A stretch of DNA of 64,000 nt from Muscardinus avellanarius (GCA_963383645.1 OY726561.1:25152826-25216825), one strand, 5' to 3'; positions 23,640 to 34,544 are shown, numbered from the stretch's first letter. The notes: a model not told the origin generated them from the letters alone. Program-made: numbers and translations.

Positions 23640-24110
23640 CCCTGGCATGCAGCAGTAACCACGTTTTCAGAACTGATGAATCACCTGCCACAAGATTTGT
23701 CAAACGCTTTTTTCCTCCATCGATATTACTCTGGAAAACCAAGAACAATTTACTATTACATGAGAAGGGTGCCAATGAACCTTTCTGGTATTGCTTCAGG
23801 GATATATGCATAGTTCCACCTTGTGTCACAGTCTGATGACACAGAAGTTGGTCTTTTGGCAGAAGCCTGAGGCTGTATGGTTCTACTATCACATGGCTGA
23901 TGTTATGCTAACCTCTGATTCTCTTACAGAGATAGAAGCAGTTGCTGATCCGCTCTCCATGAATGGGGTTGGGCTGTCTACCAAAACAAAATCAAAAGAC
24001 CTTGGCATTCTGTCAATTTTTTGAGAATTCTCTGGTTGGATAAGACAAAGATGATATCAGAAGCAGTGATAGAGAAGATACAAGTGTATTCCAGGCCAGA
24101 AATGGTCAGT
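23640..24110 (+). pseudogene. pol: ERVL-like reverse transcriptase, inactivated
   Basis: Conserved RT blocks appear in order but in different frames. DLSNAFF at 23694-23714 includes the first catalytic Asp (23694-23696). LQGYMHSSTLCH follows in another frame near 23794-23829. The YxDD region reads FYYHMADVMLTSDSL at 23881-23925. In that last motif the Tyr is His and the first of the two Asp is Ala (GCT, 23896-23898), so the catalytic pair is broken. A frameshift separates the first two blocks, and stops follow at 24022. The block cannot encode an active enzyme. Confidence 0.75.
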
Positions 24111-24126
24111 TATAGACATATCTGAG

Positions 24127-24355
24127 TCTTTAGTGTTTTTTATTTTTTATTTTTTTGGTGGTACTGGGGTTCCTGGAAGCCCTTCTACTTCCGGGCTACA
24201 CTCCCAGACCTATTTTTACATTTTTCTTTTAATTTGGAAACAGGATATCCTATGCCAGCGCGCACGGCTGGCTTCGAACCTGCGTGATCCTCCTGTCTCA
24301 GCCTCCCAAGCGTGGGGATTACAAGCATGCACCACCACGCCAGGCCTCTTTAGTG
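24127..24355 (-). repeat. young B1-ID SINE inside the ERVL-like pol
   Basis: Reverse SINE at 24136-24346 of the young variant: ggtggtactggggttcctgg, cttctacttccgggctacac, ccagcgcgcacggctggctt. Several CpGs are still present. The 9-bp target duplication tctttagtg is exact at 24127-24135 and 24347-24355. It splits the retroviral pol between the RT and RNase H parts and is much younger than its host. Confidence 0.92.
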
Positions 24356-24949
24356 GTTTTGACAAACATACTCCACTCAGCTATGGTTATGCTTCCATCT
24401 TCTTTTTAATAGGGCATCTTGGGATTGGACCTTTAAAATGAAAACTGTATTTACTATCACCAAAAGGGTGGTGGTACAGGTACAAATTCTCTTAGTAGTT
24501 GCCCTTGCCCCTCATTTCCTGAAACAAATAGATATCACATGTTCTGGATGGATATTATAGCAGTTTGATTTTGGTCACAGCTAAGGGAAGAGGAAAAGGC
24601 ATATTACTATTTTATTGAGAAGTAGTAAGTGAACACATATGCTTCCATCTTAGTTTGTGAATCCATTACAGGTACTGGGGCAGTAATGTGAAGACCACCT
24701 GGTCTAGTGAAGATTGGCTGAGTTCTCTGACATGAGTCTCCAGATCAAGAACGGTCCAAATGCCCATTCTGAAAAAGTAGAATAAATAATTAAAGGTTGA
24801 CTGAGGTCAGAGTAGGTTGACCTACCTGACTGAAAGTTGACTGAGGTGTTGGACTTGGAACCCCTCAGAAAGGGATGGCACAAACACCCAAATGCTCACT
24901 TTGACAAAGTAGGGTGAATACTTATTTAAAGGTTGGAGGTCCTGGACCT

Positions 24950-25110
24950 TGGTAGTGAAAAATGACAGAGGTACTATTTTTATAAGACAACAGGTTCAGA
25001 ATGCATACTGGACCTGCATGTTTTGCATTGGCCCCAGGCAGCCTGAATGATTAAATTCTTTTGTAAACTCATAAAGGAGATGCTAAAGGCCTTGGCCTCC
25101 TCATTGGAAG
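24950..25110 (+). pseudogene. pol: ERVL-like integrase core, inactivated
   Basis: Around 24964-25100 the frames show RGTIF, then QQVQN, and downstream PQAA followed by a stop and MIKFF. These resemble the region of the second catalytic Asp through the Glu helix of retroviral integrases. If that alignment holds, the usual Gly codon is TGA (25044-25046) and the catalytic Glu position is Lys (AAA, 25053-25055). The frame changes between the blocks. The assignment is weaker than that of the RT block. Confidence 0.55.
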
Positions 25111-25960
25111 AGGTTGCAGGCAGAATATGGTAATAGTAGAAATTATGATGGTCTCTCTCTCTATGGCCTGCTCTACCATCCAGTTACATTATAGGAAATA
25201 GCATGATTTCCTGGGTACACATCTTTGCAAGAATGCAGAGTAGCTCCTATTTCTGAGTTTGTATCTAGTTACCAGTGGAAGCAGCCAAAGGTCTTCCATG
25301 GTGAATCACTCCTGCTATTGGAGACAACTAGCTTATAAACCTGGAACAACAGCAGCCCAGAATGGCATGAACAATGATGGATAATAGGGAATTTGTTTCA
25401 ATGAGATTGTAATAATGCCCCTAACTCCATATTAGGATATGCTATATAAAATGGGTAGGGATGGTAAACAAGGGAACACAAAGCATAGCTAGCACCTTTT
25501 TGTGTAGAGAAGGTGAACCAATCTGCAAGCATCTGAGTCATAGTATGCTTGCCCCAAGAAGTGTGTCCATGTTTGTTCCAGGGAATGTTACTATAAATGT
25601 AGAGATACAGATATAGCCTTAGCCCAACATGTTGCAAAATCTTTAAATATATCCCACCCAATTATTTTCCTTTTAAGAGTTGATACCACCCATATGTGGA
25701 AGGTGATTTTGAAGAATAAAATGGTATTTTATATGTATAATCCTTTCTAAGGTGGTACATGTGCTCATCTCCAGGTAGAAAACTGTGTTTGCATTCCAGG
25801 CCACCATCATCAAGTGTAGGAAACCTTAGTGCAAATGTATGTAGAAGTATAGGCTATGTAAACCTTATAGGAAAAGCTGCTTACAACCTTTTGGAACTCA
25901 TGGGGCTCCTCCTGGAGATGGGTATTTACTATTCTTGCCTGGGTGCCTAGAAGAGTACTA

Positions 25961-27379
25961 ATCATTGTACCCTATATTGCTGTTTCAGTCTTTAGACCCA
26001 ATGTGGTACTCTTTTGGGTCCAGTGTAGTGTTCTCTGAGTCAAGTTACATACTGCCTTTGGGGGTTTAAATGTTTCTTGTAAAAGCCTAGAAAAATTATA
26101 CTTTCTTCTGTTTTTCTCATAAACACCGAAGAGGCAATTCTAAGATTCTAGATTTCTGTATTCTAACCTCTCTCTAGCAAGAAGAAAGAGTCTTCTTACA
26201 CAAGCAGTTTTACTAATTTACATCAAAATATATCTTTTCACTACAGTAACTACAGCCGTTTCACATTTTAAGTCTATAATTTTTACAAATTCATCTGGGC
26301 TTACATGCATATATTTTCTGTTCAGATATATTTTTGTTTTGTCTAACTAGAGGCTTTCTGAGTCTCTATCCTTTTATTTTTTTCTTGCCTGCTGTCTTAA
26401 CAACTACTCAAAGTGTTATTCTCTATTTGGTTTGACTAAATGGACAAAAATGATCTCTTTTAGCAATTATAAGAAAGGGGATGAGCAGTGGTGGTTATTG
26501 ATGTGTTTGCCTGCAATAGGGAGACAAAATGACTTCCTTAATCAATGTGATTCAGTGTCACTCATGACTGGCAAACTGTCCAAGCATGGCCAACTGAACA
26601 GATGTTCCCCATGTCTTGTTGTACAATAAAATCTATTACAGGATATATTTTGGATTCTGGAAGCTCTAGATCTGGCTTTATTCTGGGTAGTAAGTGTCTA
26701 TAACTCTCTTGTCTCCTACCTGTTGATACTGTTTGCTGTATTATGTGTGTAATGTGTGTGTATATTGTCTACATGGTATCAAAAATCAACATACTAATAA
26801 ATGAGGGTTCATAAAATTAAAAAGCGCACAAACTTAAAACCAAGTGATGCTTATTTCATATGACTTAAATATAGCAACTGAGTAAATTTAAGATTTGTTT
26901 ATAATATTAAATTAAAAAGGTACTTAAAATTATTGATATATGCTTTTTCTTATGTGTAAATATTCAAATAAGATTACATTTGTTCTATAGAGTGTTTTCA
27001 AATACAGTGCTCATTGCTTTTGAAGTTTTTTTCTCTATGGCATGAAAAATGTTTTAAGGCATTAGGATGCCTACTTGATGTTCCATTTTGCAAAGGCATT
27101 TATAATTTAATTAACAAATTAATTATATAAATAAAAATGTACTTGGTGTCTTAAAATGCTCTTTGCTTCTACAATAACATTTAAATTGTATTAAACATTT
27201 GCATGTCTAAATTGTTGTTATAGAGGAAAACAATATTGTGAAATGGCTTTTTTGAACCTTTATTAATATAACAAAGATTGCTGAAAATCAGATCAATGCA
27301 TAATTCTGTATACATTGCTTTAATGGTAACAACTATCCATACCTGAGCACCCTAAAAATTTGGAGACAATGATCAGACT
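25961..27379. other. unique AT-rich sequence
   Basis: No repeat edge was recognised. Part of it, up to about 26050, could be further decayed retroviral DNA. The 65-codon open frame at 26432-26629 has no family features. Confidence 0.45.
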
Positions 27380-27615
27380 AATAAAATATTCCTTAAGCTG
27401 GGCGTGGTGGCGCACGCTTGTAATCCCCGCGCTTGGGAGGCAGAGACAGGAGGATCATGCAGGTTCGAAGCCAGCTGCGCGTGTTGGCTTAGGAGACCCT
27501 GTTTCCAAATAAAAATGTAAAATAGGTCTGGGAGTGTAGCCCGGAGGTAGAAGGGCTTCCAGGAACCCCAGTACCACCAAAAAATAAAAAATAAAAAAAA
27601 TAAAATATTCCTTAA
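27380..27615 (+). repeat. youngest-looking B1-ID SINE, 17-bp TSD
   Basis: Full-length forward copy at 27397-27598: gctgggcgtggtggcgcacg, taatccccgcgcttgggagg, cgaagccagctgcgcgtgtt, ggtctgggagtgtagcccgg, ccaggaaccccagtaccacc, then an A-rich tail. The target duplication aataaaatattccttaa is exact at 27380-27396 and 27599-27615. Intact CpGs and the perfect 17-bp duplication mark a recent insertion and make this a good reference copy for the subfamily. Confidence 0.95.
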
Positions 27616-28167
27616 CAATATTTAGTTAATAAGAGTTGCATGGAAATTTTCAAATCCTCTAGAACAAAAGGTCAAATTTTATGACAATAACTGTGTTATA
27701 CATTTCAAGTTTCATTCTCTTATTAGTCAGCATTCTGGAAAAATTTAAAGACTCTTACCCATGGCACAAAAAGAGAAGTCATAAGTAGACAGCAATATGT
27801 GCTGTAGCTACCACAGTATATACATACATGTGACCAATGGTTAAAATAGTTATGGCTTTTGATCTTGCTGGCAACTATCACAGGAACATGCATCCATGTG
27901 ATTGGCAGTCAAAATGTCTAACTGGATTCCATGAATCCAGTAGACTCATTCACCTATAGTTATGCATGGGCAGGAATCAGGCACAGGATTAGAACATCAT
28001 GCTTTAGAATGGCCAAATAGTGAAAGAAGTTAAAAGGACACGGTTTCTTCCTCATTCAGAAGGAAAATTCCCCATCTGCCAAGGTCCCCTAGCACTTTCT
28101 TAGGTTGAGTCATGCAGAATTTGGGGGTCTGTTAACCCCTAGACACTATTAAGAAAAATGACTCCTG
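27616..28167. other. unique sequence
   Basis: No repeat family was recognised. The stretch 28030-28145 (preceded by acacggtttcttcctcattc, with tttgggggtctgttaacccc) is less AT-rich and could belong to an old retroviral element. Confidence 0.4.
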
Positions 28168-28169
28168 CT

Positions 28170-28217
<48 letters not shown>

Positions 28218-28228
28218 CATGCACGCAC
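28168..28228. repeat. (GT)n followed by GCGCG/TGCATGCACG tract
   Basis: About 20 GT units run into gcgcgcgtgcatgcacgcac. The whole is alternating purine-pyrimidine, the sequence type able to adopt left-handed Z-DNA. A minus-strand His/Thr-rich open frame across it is an artefact of the repeat. Confidence 0.9.
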
Positions 28229-28869
28229 ATCTGAGTTTGGCAGTATAGATTAAAAAGCAGGAAAAATGGCCATCAGAGATAAATGTAAACAATGAGACTA
28301 TCTTGTAGTTGGATCTGTTTTGCACAAGAAAAGTAAAAGATTCTAAATTTCTTGTTAAGGAAAAGTTTAACGCTATGCCAGCAAGGTAAATCAAATGCAG
28401 CCCTTTTGGCCACACTATTAGATGAAAATGTACCACCTCACAGAGCCCAAAAACACAAAGAAAATATATCTAAAACAGTTCTTAATATGTATAGGACTTC
28501 TAAATTCAAAACTTAAGAGAATATTTTACTAAGCTAATAGCATCTAAATAAAACTGGGAATAATATCCTTTCCAGGTTTATATTTTTATGTTTCTAATTA
28601 TATTATGACCATCTTCTTTATGCAAAGGCACAAATAATCAGATTTGTTTTGTTCCTGACAATTCTGTTTTGTATATTCCTTATAAAACTGTGTAATGCTT
28701 GTTTGTTAACATTTAATGAAAGTACAAAACTCAAGCAATGTTTTGAGATGATAGCCATTTCCTGCAAGATGAATTTTTAAAAAATGATGAAATTGAACTT
28801 CTGGGCATTCAACAGCTGAGATTAAAGAACCACCAGGAAATTAAAAAAGGGGAAAAACAACCAATATTT

Positions 28870-29518
28870 TTGCCCTCACTTTTTAAGGTCAAATAGAATC
28901 CAGAGGATAATAGGGCTACACTAAGAACCCTGCACCTCTGGAAAGTTATCAGATCTTCTGAAACAAGGGGATTACTAAGTACAGAAAATGGGAGCCACCA
29001 GGATATATTCTACAAAAGGAGGCTCTCAAAATAGAAAAATAAATATCCACTATATGTCAAGGGAAGCCATATGGTTAGCAAGACCATGACCTGTTCTGGC
29101 AAATAACACAAATGTTAGAGGTAAGGCTTTATCAAGTCATTAAGAGTAACTCTGAAGAGACTTTGCTGACTTAACAGAAAAATAATATTAGAAAAACATG
29201 TTTGCTCAAAACAGGGCTACCTGCTTGGTCTTGAACACCCAGAAGAACAGTATAGCCAGAGGAAAATGAGCTAGCTATATCAGGGGTAACAAAAACATAA
29301 TTGTGCTGAAACCATTTATATAGTACTTTTACCTTTACACTCATGGAAAAAGATTTATATATGACAACAATGACCCAAACCACCCCCCAGTTAGGTCATT
29401 ATAAGATACTGTAGCTTCTAGTTCAAGGGCCATTGGACACTACTAAAATTGGAGATTCCTATTCCTATAAACTCCTGGAGTATAAGTCCTGTTTAAACTG
29501 CTAAAGAAAAAAAAAATC
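28870..29518 (+). mobile_element. possible ERV interior upstream of an LTR
   Basis: This stretch is less AT-rich than its neighbours and leads into a purine run (aaagaaaaaaaaaatc at about 29503-29518) right before the TG that opens the LTR. The position fits the polypurine tract that primes retroviral plus-strand synthesis. No gene domain was recognised in it, so the assignment rests on the context. Confidence 0.4.
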
Positions 29519-30117
29519 TGTTTGAATGAAGTTAAAGACAACATGCTTGTTGTTTTCAAGCATTTTGCTAAAAGGACTTTTGATAATGTTACATTTAATG
29601 ACTCATAGTCTATTACAAATGAGTTGACTACCTGGCCTCCAGTTTAAAATGATAACAGGTAGATGGCCCAAAGTAGAAAGTTATGAAAATAAAATAATCA
29701 CAGCAAGATAGCTGTATTATTGAATAATGTATTAATATGTCAGTTTTTTATATAGATGCACACTAAATGTAGTGAAAGTCCGATTTACCAGGAGATTAAG
29801 GGCCTACTAGCCCACAAGACAACAGTTCAAATTAGGAATTGAAATTGTTCAAAAGATATTGGTTCCTCAAAATTCAATTTTGACCAATCATAAAAGAATA
29901 AATAGGGAACCTCAGTAAGGTTTAAAAGCTACCTCCAAGAGCTTCAGTGGTTATTCTCTTTGGGAGACTTCCACATAAGAGAAAGCCTGTTTTTGTACTC
30001 TATCATTTTTTATTTAAATTAAACTTTCATATTTGTATACTCTTATTAGTCCTTGGAATTCATTCATCAAAATCCACTGGACAAAAATTCTATAAGAGGG
30101 AACATCCAGGTTTCACA
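29519..30117 (+). mobile_element. ERV1-like LTR, forward
   Basis: Begins tgtttgaatgaagttaaaga and ends catccaggtttcaca, about 600 bp. Internal signals are in retroviral order: a ccaatcataaaagaataaat region (about 29884-29903), then a run resembling an R/U5 region (ttaaattaaactttcatatt near 30015, ttagtccttggaattcattc). The family was not identified. The purine tract before its start makes it a 3' LTR rather than a solo copy. Confidence 0.55.
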
Positions 30118-30160
30118 GGCTAGGTAAATTAACTTAGGTGAGGAATTAGAAATTATGAAA

Positions 30161-30162
<2 letters not shown>

Positions 30163-30204
<42 letters not shown>

Positions 30205-30210
30205 CACACA
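30163..30210. repeat. (CA)n microsatellite
   Basis: About 19 CA units to 30200, then an imperfect aaaacacaca end. Confidence 0.95.
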
Positions 30211-30327
30211 CTGAAAATCTTAGAATGTTCTATGTATTTCTTAATTATCGAATACTGAGGGAAAAAGTTAATTCTTCATATATAGGAAGCGTTCAGACAT
30301 TTTTATAAGTCTGAAATTTTAATAATG

Positions 30328-31381
30328 GCACAGAGCATTTTTTATTTTATTTATATGCGGAACATATTTAAAATAGTATACATTTAGATTGTGCTTGGTA
30401 TCCTCTCCCTCCACATTTCCCTTCCCCCCCTCCAAACAATGAGTGTCTGGGTTAACCATGCTATATTCATACTTTTACACATATTCGAATGTAGCTCTTC
30501 CATTAATCAACCTCAGCCTTCTTCCTCTCCTTTTCTTCCATTCTAGCTTTGTTGAGATTCCCCCTCCATTATCTGGAGTCCCTCTGATATTCCTAATACT
30601 CCCTATTTTGGGCATATTTGAGAAAACATATGTGCCTTCTCTTTTTATGCTTGAGTGATCTCACAACATAATGTTCTTCAAATCTTTCCATCTTCTTGCG
30701 AATGGCATGATTTTGTACTTCTTTATAGCTAAATAGAATTCCATTCTGTGTACTGCCCATAATATTGCATTCCATTCATCTGTTGATGGAAACTTAGATC
30801 GGTTCCACATTTTAGCTTTTACAAATTGTATGAACATGGGTAAGCATATGTTACTGGAGTTTTCTGATTATAACCCCTTTGGAAAAATATACAGGAGTGG
30901 TAGAGCTGGATCATAAGGTGGTTCTATTCCCAGTTTTCTAAGGAATCTTCACACCAATCTCCATAGCAGCTGACCTACTTTGCACTCACACCAACAGTGT
31001 AAAAGAGTTCCTCTTTCCCCACATCCTCACCAGCATTTGTTGTTATTTGATTTCTTTATGCTTGCCACTCTGATTGGGGTTAGATGGAATCTCAGCATAG
31101 TTTTGATTTGCATCTCCTTGATGGCTAATGATGTAGAATATCTTTTCATGTATCTATTAGCCACTTGTATCTCTACTTTTGTGAAGTGCCTATTCAACTC
31201 AGTTGCCTATTTCTTGATTGGACTATTTGTTTTGCTAGTGTGGAGTCTTTTGAGCTCTTTGTATATTCTGGATATTAGCGCTTATCAGAGTGGTGGCTGG
31301 TAAACATCTTCTCCCATTCTGTAGGCTTCCTTTTTAGGTTCTTGATGGTTTCTTTTGATGAGAAGAAAGAAAAAAGAAAAA

Positions 31382-31390
<9 letters not shown>
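30328..31390 (-). mobile_element. L1 3' half, reverse
   Basis: From a T-rich left edge near 30336 come the reversed 3'UTR and ORF2 C-terminus: ctccctccacatttcccttc, ttatgcttgagtgatctcac, ctttgcactcacaccaacag, tcctcaccagcatttgttgt, ttttgatttgcatctccttg, then tgtatattctggatattagc and ttcttgatggtttcttttga. It stops there (5' truncation). A plus-strand open frame of 107 codons within it (30980-31303) is antisense to ORF2 and not a gene. Imperfect direct repeats gcacagagcattttt (30328-30342) and gcacacagtattttt (31642-31656) may bracket this L1 plus the SINE at its far end. Confidence 0.85.

Positions 31391-31436
<46 letters not shown>
31391..31436. repeat. (TA)n microsatellite at a SINE tail
   Basis: 23 TA units preceded by a poly(A) run. 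They abut the 3' end of the reverse SINE that follows. Confidence 0.95.
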
Positions 31437-31437
<1 letters not shown>

Positions 31438-31645
31438 TGTGTTACTGGGGGTGGAACCCAGGGGCTTTCTACCTCCAGGCTATACTCCCAGACCTATTTT
31501 ATACTTTATTTGGAAACAGGATCTCACTAAGTTGCAGAGAGCCTCACTAAGTAGCTGAGGCTGGCCTTGAACCTATGAGATCCTCCTATCTCAGCCTTGC
31601 AAGTGAGGGGACTACAATCATGCATCATCATGCCTGACTAAGCAC
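31437..31645 (-). repeat. B1-ID SINE, reverse
   Basis: From ctgtgttactgggggtggaa through tttggaaacaggatctcact to the head catcatcatgcctgacta. Good match over its full length. Confidence 0.9.
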
Positions 31646-31948
31646 ACAGTATTTTTAACAAAAGAAAAGGAAGGTACATGCAAATCAAGTCATCTCCCCA
31701 AGGGAAGCTAATTAGCAAAAGAACCCAGAAAGTAATTTAAATTCCCTAAAACTTCATGATTATAATCTGTGTCTATAAATTTCTACTGGAATGTGCTAAA
31801 GGCATGTTTGAATCAAGGATATATAATGTATAATATATAATATATAGATATAAATATATCTGTATATATAATATAAATATATTTGTATATATAATATAAA
31901 TATGTAAGGTAATCCCAACTGCTATTTTTGGTAAAAAATGAACTATAC
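31646..31948. other. unique spacer with AT-rich patch
   Basis: Positions 31823-31905 are an irregular tata/ataaatat low-complexity patch. The rest is unique. A minus-strand Ile/Tyr-rich open frame across it is compositional. Confidence 0.55.
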
Positions 31949-32436
31949 TGTTACGGTTTGAGTTGTTATGGTTTGGGGAACTGTTCCCAGGGACCTCTGT
32001 TAGGCTCCCAGAAACTGTTTCCGTAAACTGCAGGTTCTTGTCCACACTCAGGATAGATATATACTAGTCTAAACTCATGCTGAATATTTAAATGAGTTTA
32101 TTATTACAAAGATAGAAATAAATAAGATAGTTTCAGCCCTATCCCACTGCAGGATGGTATGGGGCGGGGGGTGGCCTGAAGTGAAGTCACAAGAATTCAA
32201 AATACAAAACAGCTTTTATAGATACAAAGCCCCAGGTAATCCTATGACCTGGGTGTAAGTCTGTCCCTTAACTCCATTCAGACCTCTTTTGTTATACTTA
32301 TGAGGACCTAACTGCCTTTCTCCTTTACAAATCTGAACTCCATTTTCTGAAAACTGGATTTTTAAATAAATATATTAATAACCAAAACTTCTTTTTTGAA
32401 TCATTTTAAGTCATTTCCTAATACTGGTACATATAC
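31944..32436 (-). mobile_element. solo LTR, copy C of recurrent family, 5-bp TSD
   Basis: The cleanest copy of the family, at 31949-32431. It is flanked by an exact 5-bp duplication, tatac, at 31944-31948 and 32432-32436. On the minus strand it opens TGTACCAGTATTAG, has CTATAAAAGC (around 32211-32222), AATAAACTC (around 32092-32100), and ends ...CCATAACAACTCAAACCGTAACA-type sequence with the proper CA. The right-hand end contains a small internal duplication (tgttacggtttgag followed by tgttatggtttggg, plus strand). A 5-bp duplication is typical of class III (ERVL/MaLR-like) insertions. Confidence 0.85.
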
Positions 32437-34544
32437 TTGTTAACACTTAAACTCATTTCTCTTAACACCAGGAAATTTACTGTGTACAATTTTCCCTAAC
32501 ACTTTATTGATCATGCACCTTTAGCTTTCTTCCACATGCATTTGAGCCCAGATGCATTAACCAAGTACCAACGTAAAATATAAAGAATCATACAGTTATC
32601 AGTACTCAGTTCAGTTAATCTTAATTTGGTTGATTTTGGTTCTATTTTCTGCTTAATTTCTAATGAAACAGAAAGATGAGTATATACCAGTTTCAATTGC
32701 CTCATTTATGTATGCTATGTTTCCACATTGTCAAAAAATTAGTAGAAGAGGATATTCTTTCTTTTGGCCCTATAAAAAATTTCCTTTGAAAAGCTAGTAA
32801 ATTATTTTGTTCAGATTTTCTTGGATTCATATTAATTTATTTAATTGAGATTCAGAACCATCTACAGCAAGCACTGGATTTTTGTGTATAATAAATGTCT
32901 CTCACTTATGCATTTGTTTAATTAAATTATGTAATTTTTCATTTTTTTGTATTTCTCAGGAAATGACTTGCTAGCATAATAACCACACCTCCATCATATA
33001 CTGATAGATTTACCTAGTCACTAGGCAACTCTTGCTAAGCTAATCATTTCCAAAACAACAAACCTCATCCCCCCAGACAGCAATTCACATGGTGACAAGA
33101 GATATTTCTTGGCACAATTCATGTTAGCCTTTCTCCAGTTTTGGATAACAGCAATTCACAGTCTCAGCTTAATGTCTGCAATGATGCACCCTGATGAGTG
33201 AGAGCTTTTCTCAGCATGAATCTTATTAGCATTTTTCTGTGCTTGGCAATAAGCAACTCAATATTCCCTGTAGCCTCACCCCTTCATTGCCCCCAGCAGA
33301 CAGCTCTGATTTTGTAAAGAAAGAAGCATTCTCTACTAGCTGTACAAAACACTTTTTTAAAAGTTTGCCCTACTGGAGACAGGTGAAAGACTGACTTTTC
33401 AGCAGCTGCACAAGAGACTATCTCCAAGGGTTCTTTGCATTAATATGTAAAGCAATAATCAGTAAGTAGTACCTTTTGACAAACAACAGGTGGCTTTCCA
33501 TTCTGAAAGAGTTAGTATCTTATTGTGAATCAAAGGTACCCTGTTGTTCTGCCATCCCTTCCCTGTACCTCCTACCAGCTCCGGGGTGTAGATATCTGCA
33601 CAGATCTGAGCAGCTCCTCTTTCCCCAGAGTTGCCTTGCATGCTTAAATTGAACTTCAATGGTCCAGCAAGTCACTTCCTCAGTATATGCTTTCCTTGTA
33701 CTCTCAGAACACAGGGGGCCTTTGAACTGAAAAGATAGGCTTCCTAATCAGAGAAAAGAAACCAGAATGGAGCATTCATTGAAAGAATATTCAATGCTAG
33801 AAAAAGCACACACACAATGCAGTTTTTTTTTTTTTTTTCCTTTTAAACCATGCTTATGACCTAGACTAAGTGTTCTGGCTTGAAATATTAAGTGAATTAA
33901 CATCTAACCCAGTTATGAGACAACTTCTAACAATTGATAATGCACAATGTTGTTGTATTTTACTCTATTTAATTGAGAATACCACCAAGTTAAGAAATGC
34001 TGAGGTTCATTCTGGCCACACAAGAATGGGACGTTAATTTCTAAAAACTAGGATTAAAAACTTTCCATCTTGTCTGAGATGCTGAACATCATGCTAACAC
34101 ATGTAAGACAGACCAAGATGTTCTGGATATATAATTACACCACACATTAACAAACATATCATAGTCTATCACTAAGACAAACGTCAGAAGGAGGGCTGAG
34201 TTTACAACAAATACTATATTTATTTTTATTTCAATCCAGTTTAAACTTCACACTTCCCAAAATGAGAAAACAGAGCCTTCTAAAAGTTTGTTAATGTTAT
34301 TCAAGTAAAATACAAAAAAATATGTTTAATATTTATTTAAGCATTCAAATATGCCAGAGTAGCTATACAATTTTAGCTTTATGATGAATGCTATTTGAGT
34401 CTCTGCTCTGCAGCAGGAATTTGGATTTTTATTTTATTGTATCTTTGAAATAGCCTTTTTCTTGTCATATCTGTTCTTATTATAGAAGATAAAACTAAGT
34501 CAAGTAGAGATTGAAAATTCTATTCATTTTCTACAGTTTTGTTT
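32437..34544. other. long repeat-poor unique stretch
   Basis: No transposable element was recognised over 2.1 kb, apart from a poly(T) run at 33823-33838. The interval 32960-33720 is compositionally even and has many short motifs such as attagcattt, ctagtcactaggcaac and tttgcattaatatgtaaa. It may hold conserved non-coding DNA, but that cannot be judged from one sequence. Short open frames at 32511-32705 and 33459-33659 (minus) have no family features. Confidence 0.5.

Larger units (their letters stand above)
22680..25960 (+). mobile_element. decayed ERVL-like endogenous retrovirus, gag-pro-pol remains
   Basis: A plus-strand remnant of an endogenous retrovirus, dated as old by stops and frameshifts in every frame. 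The order from left to right is: a probable gag/protease part (about 22690-23340; a segment at about 23255-23335 resembles the end of an ERVL protease), a reverse transcriptase part (about 23640-24110), a SINE, a poorly matched RNase H-like stretch, and an integrase part (about 24950-25110). Further diverged sequence continues to about 25960. The ERVL assignment rests on recognised spacing and motifs around the RT active site. No flanking LTR pair was identified, so the true limits are uncertain. Confidence 0.7.

Noticed and set aside
24133..24441. 102-codon frame starting with a Phe-rich segment
   Set aside because: It is a reverse-oriented SINE read through. Similar peptides recur at the other SINE copies (27373-27618, 50441-50677).
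28149..28436. Minus-strand 95-codon frame with a His/Thr repeat
   Set aside because: The repeat part is the GT microsatellite. The remainder has no protein-like features.
30980..31303. 107-codon plus-strand frame with membrane-like hydrophobic stretches
   Set aside because: It is the antisense strand of L1 ORF2, as shown by flanking reversed L1 landmarks.
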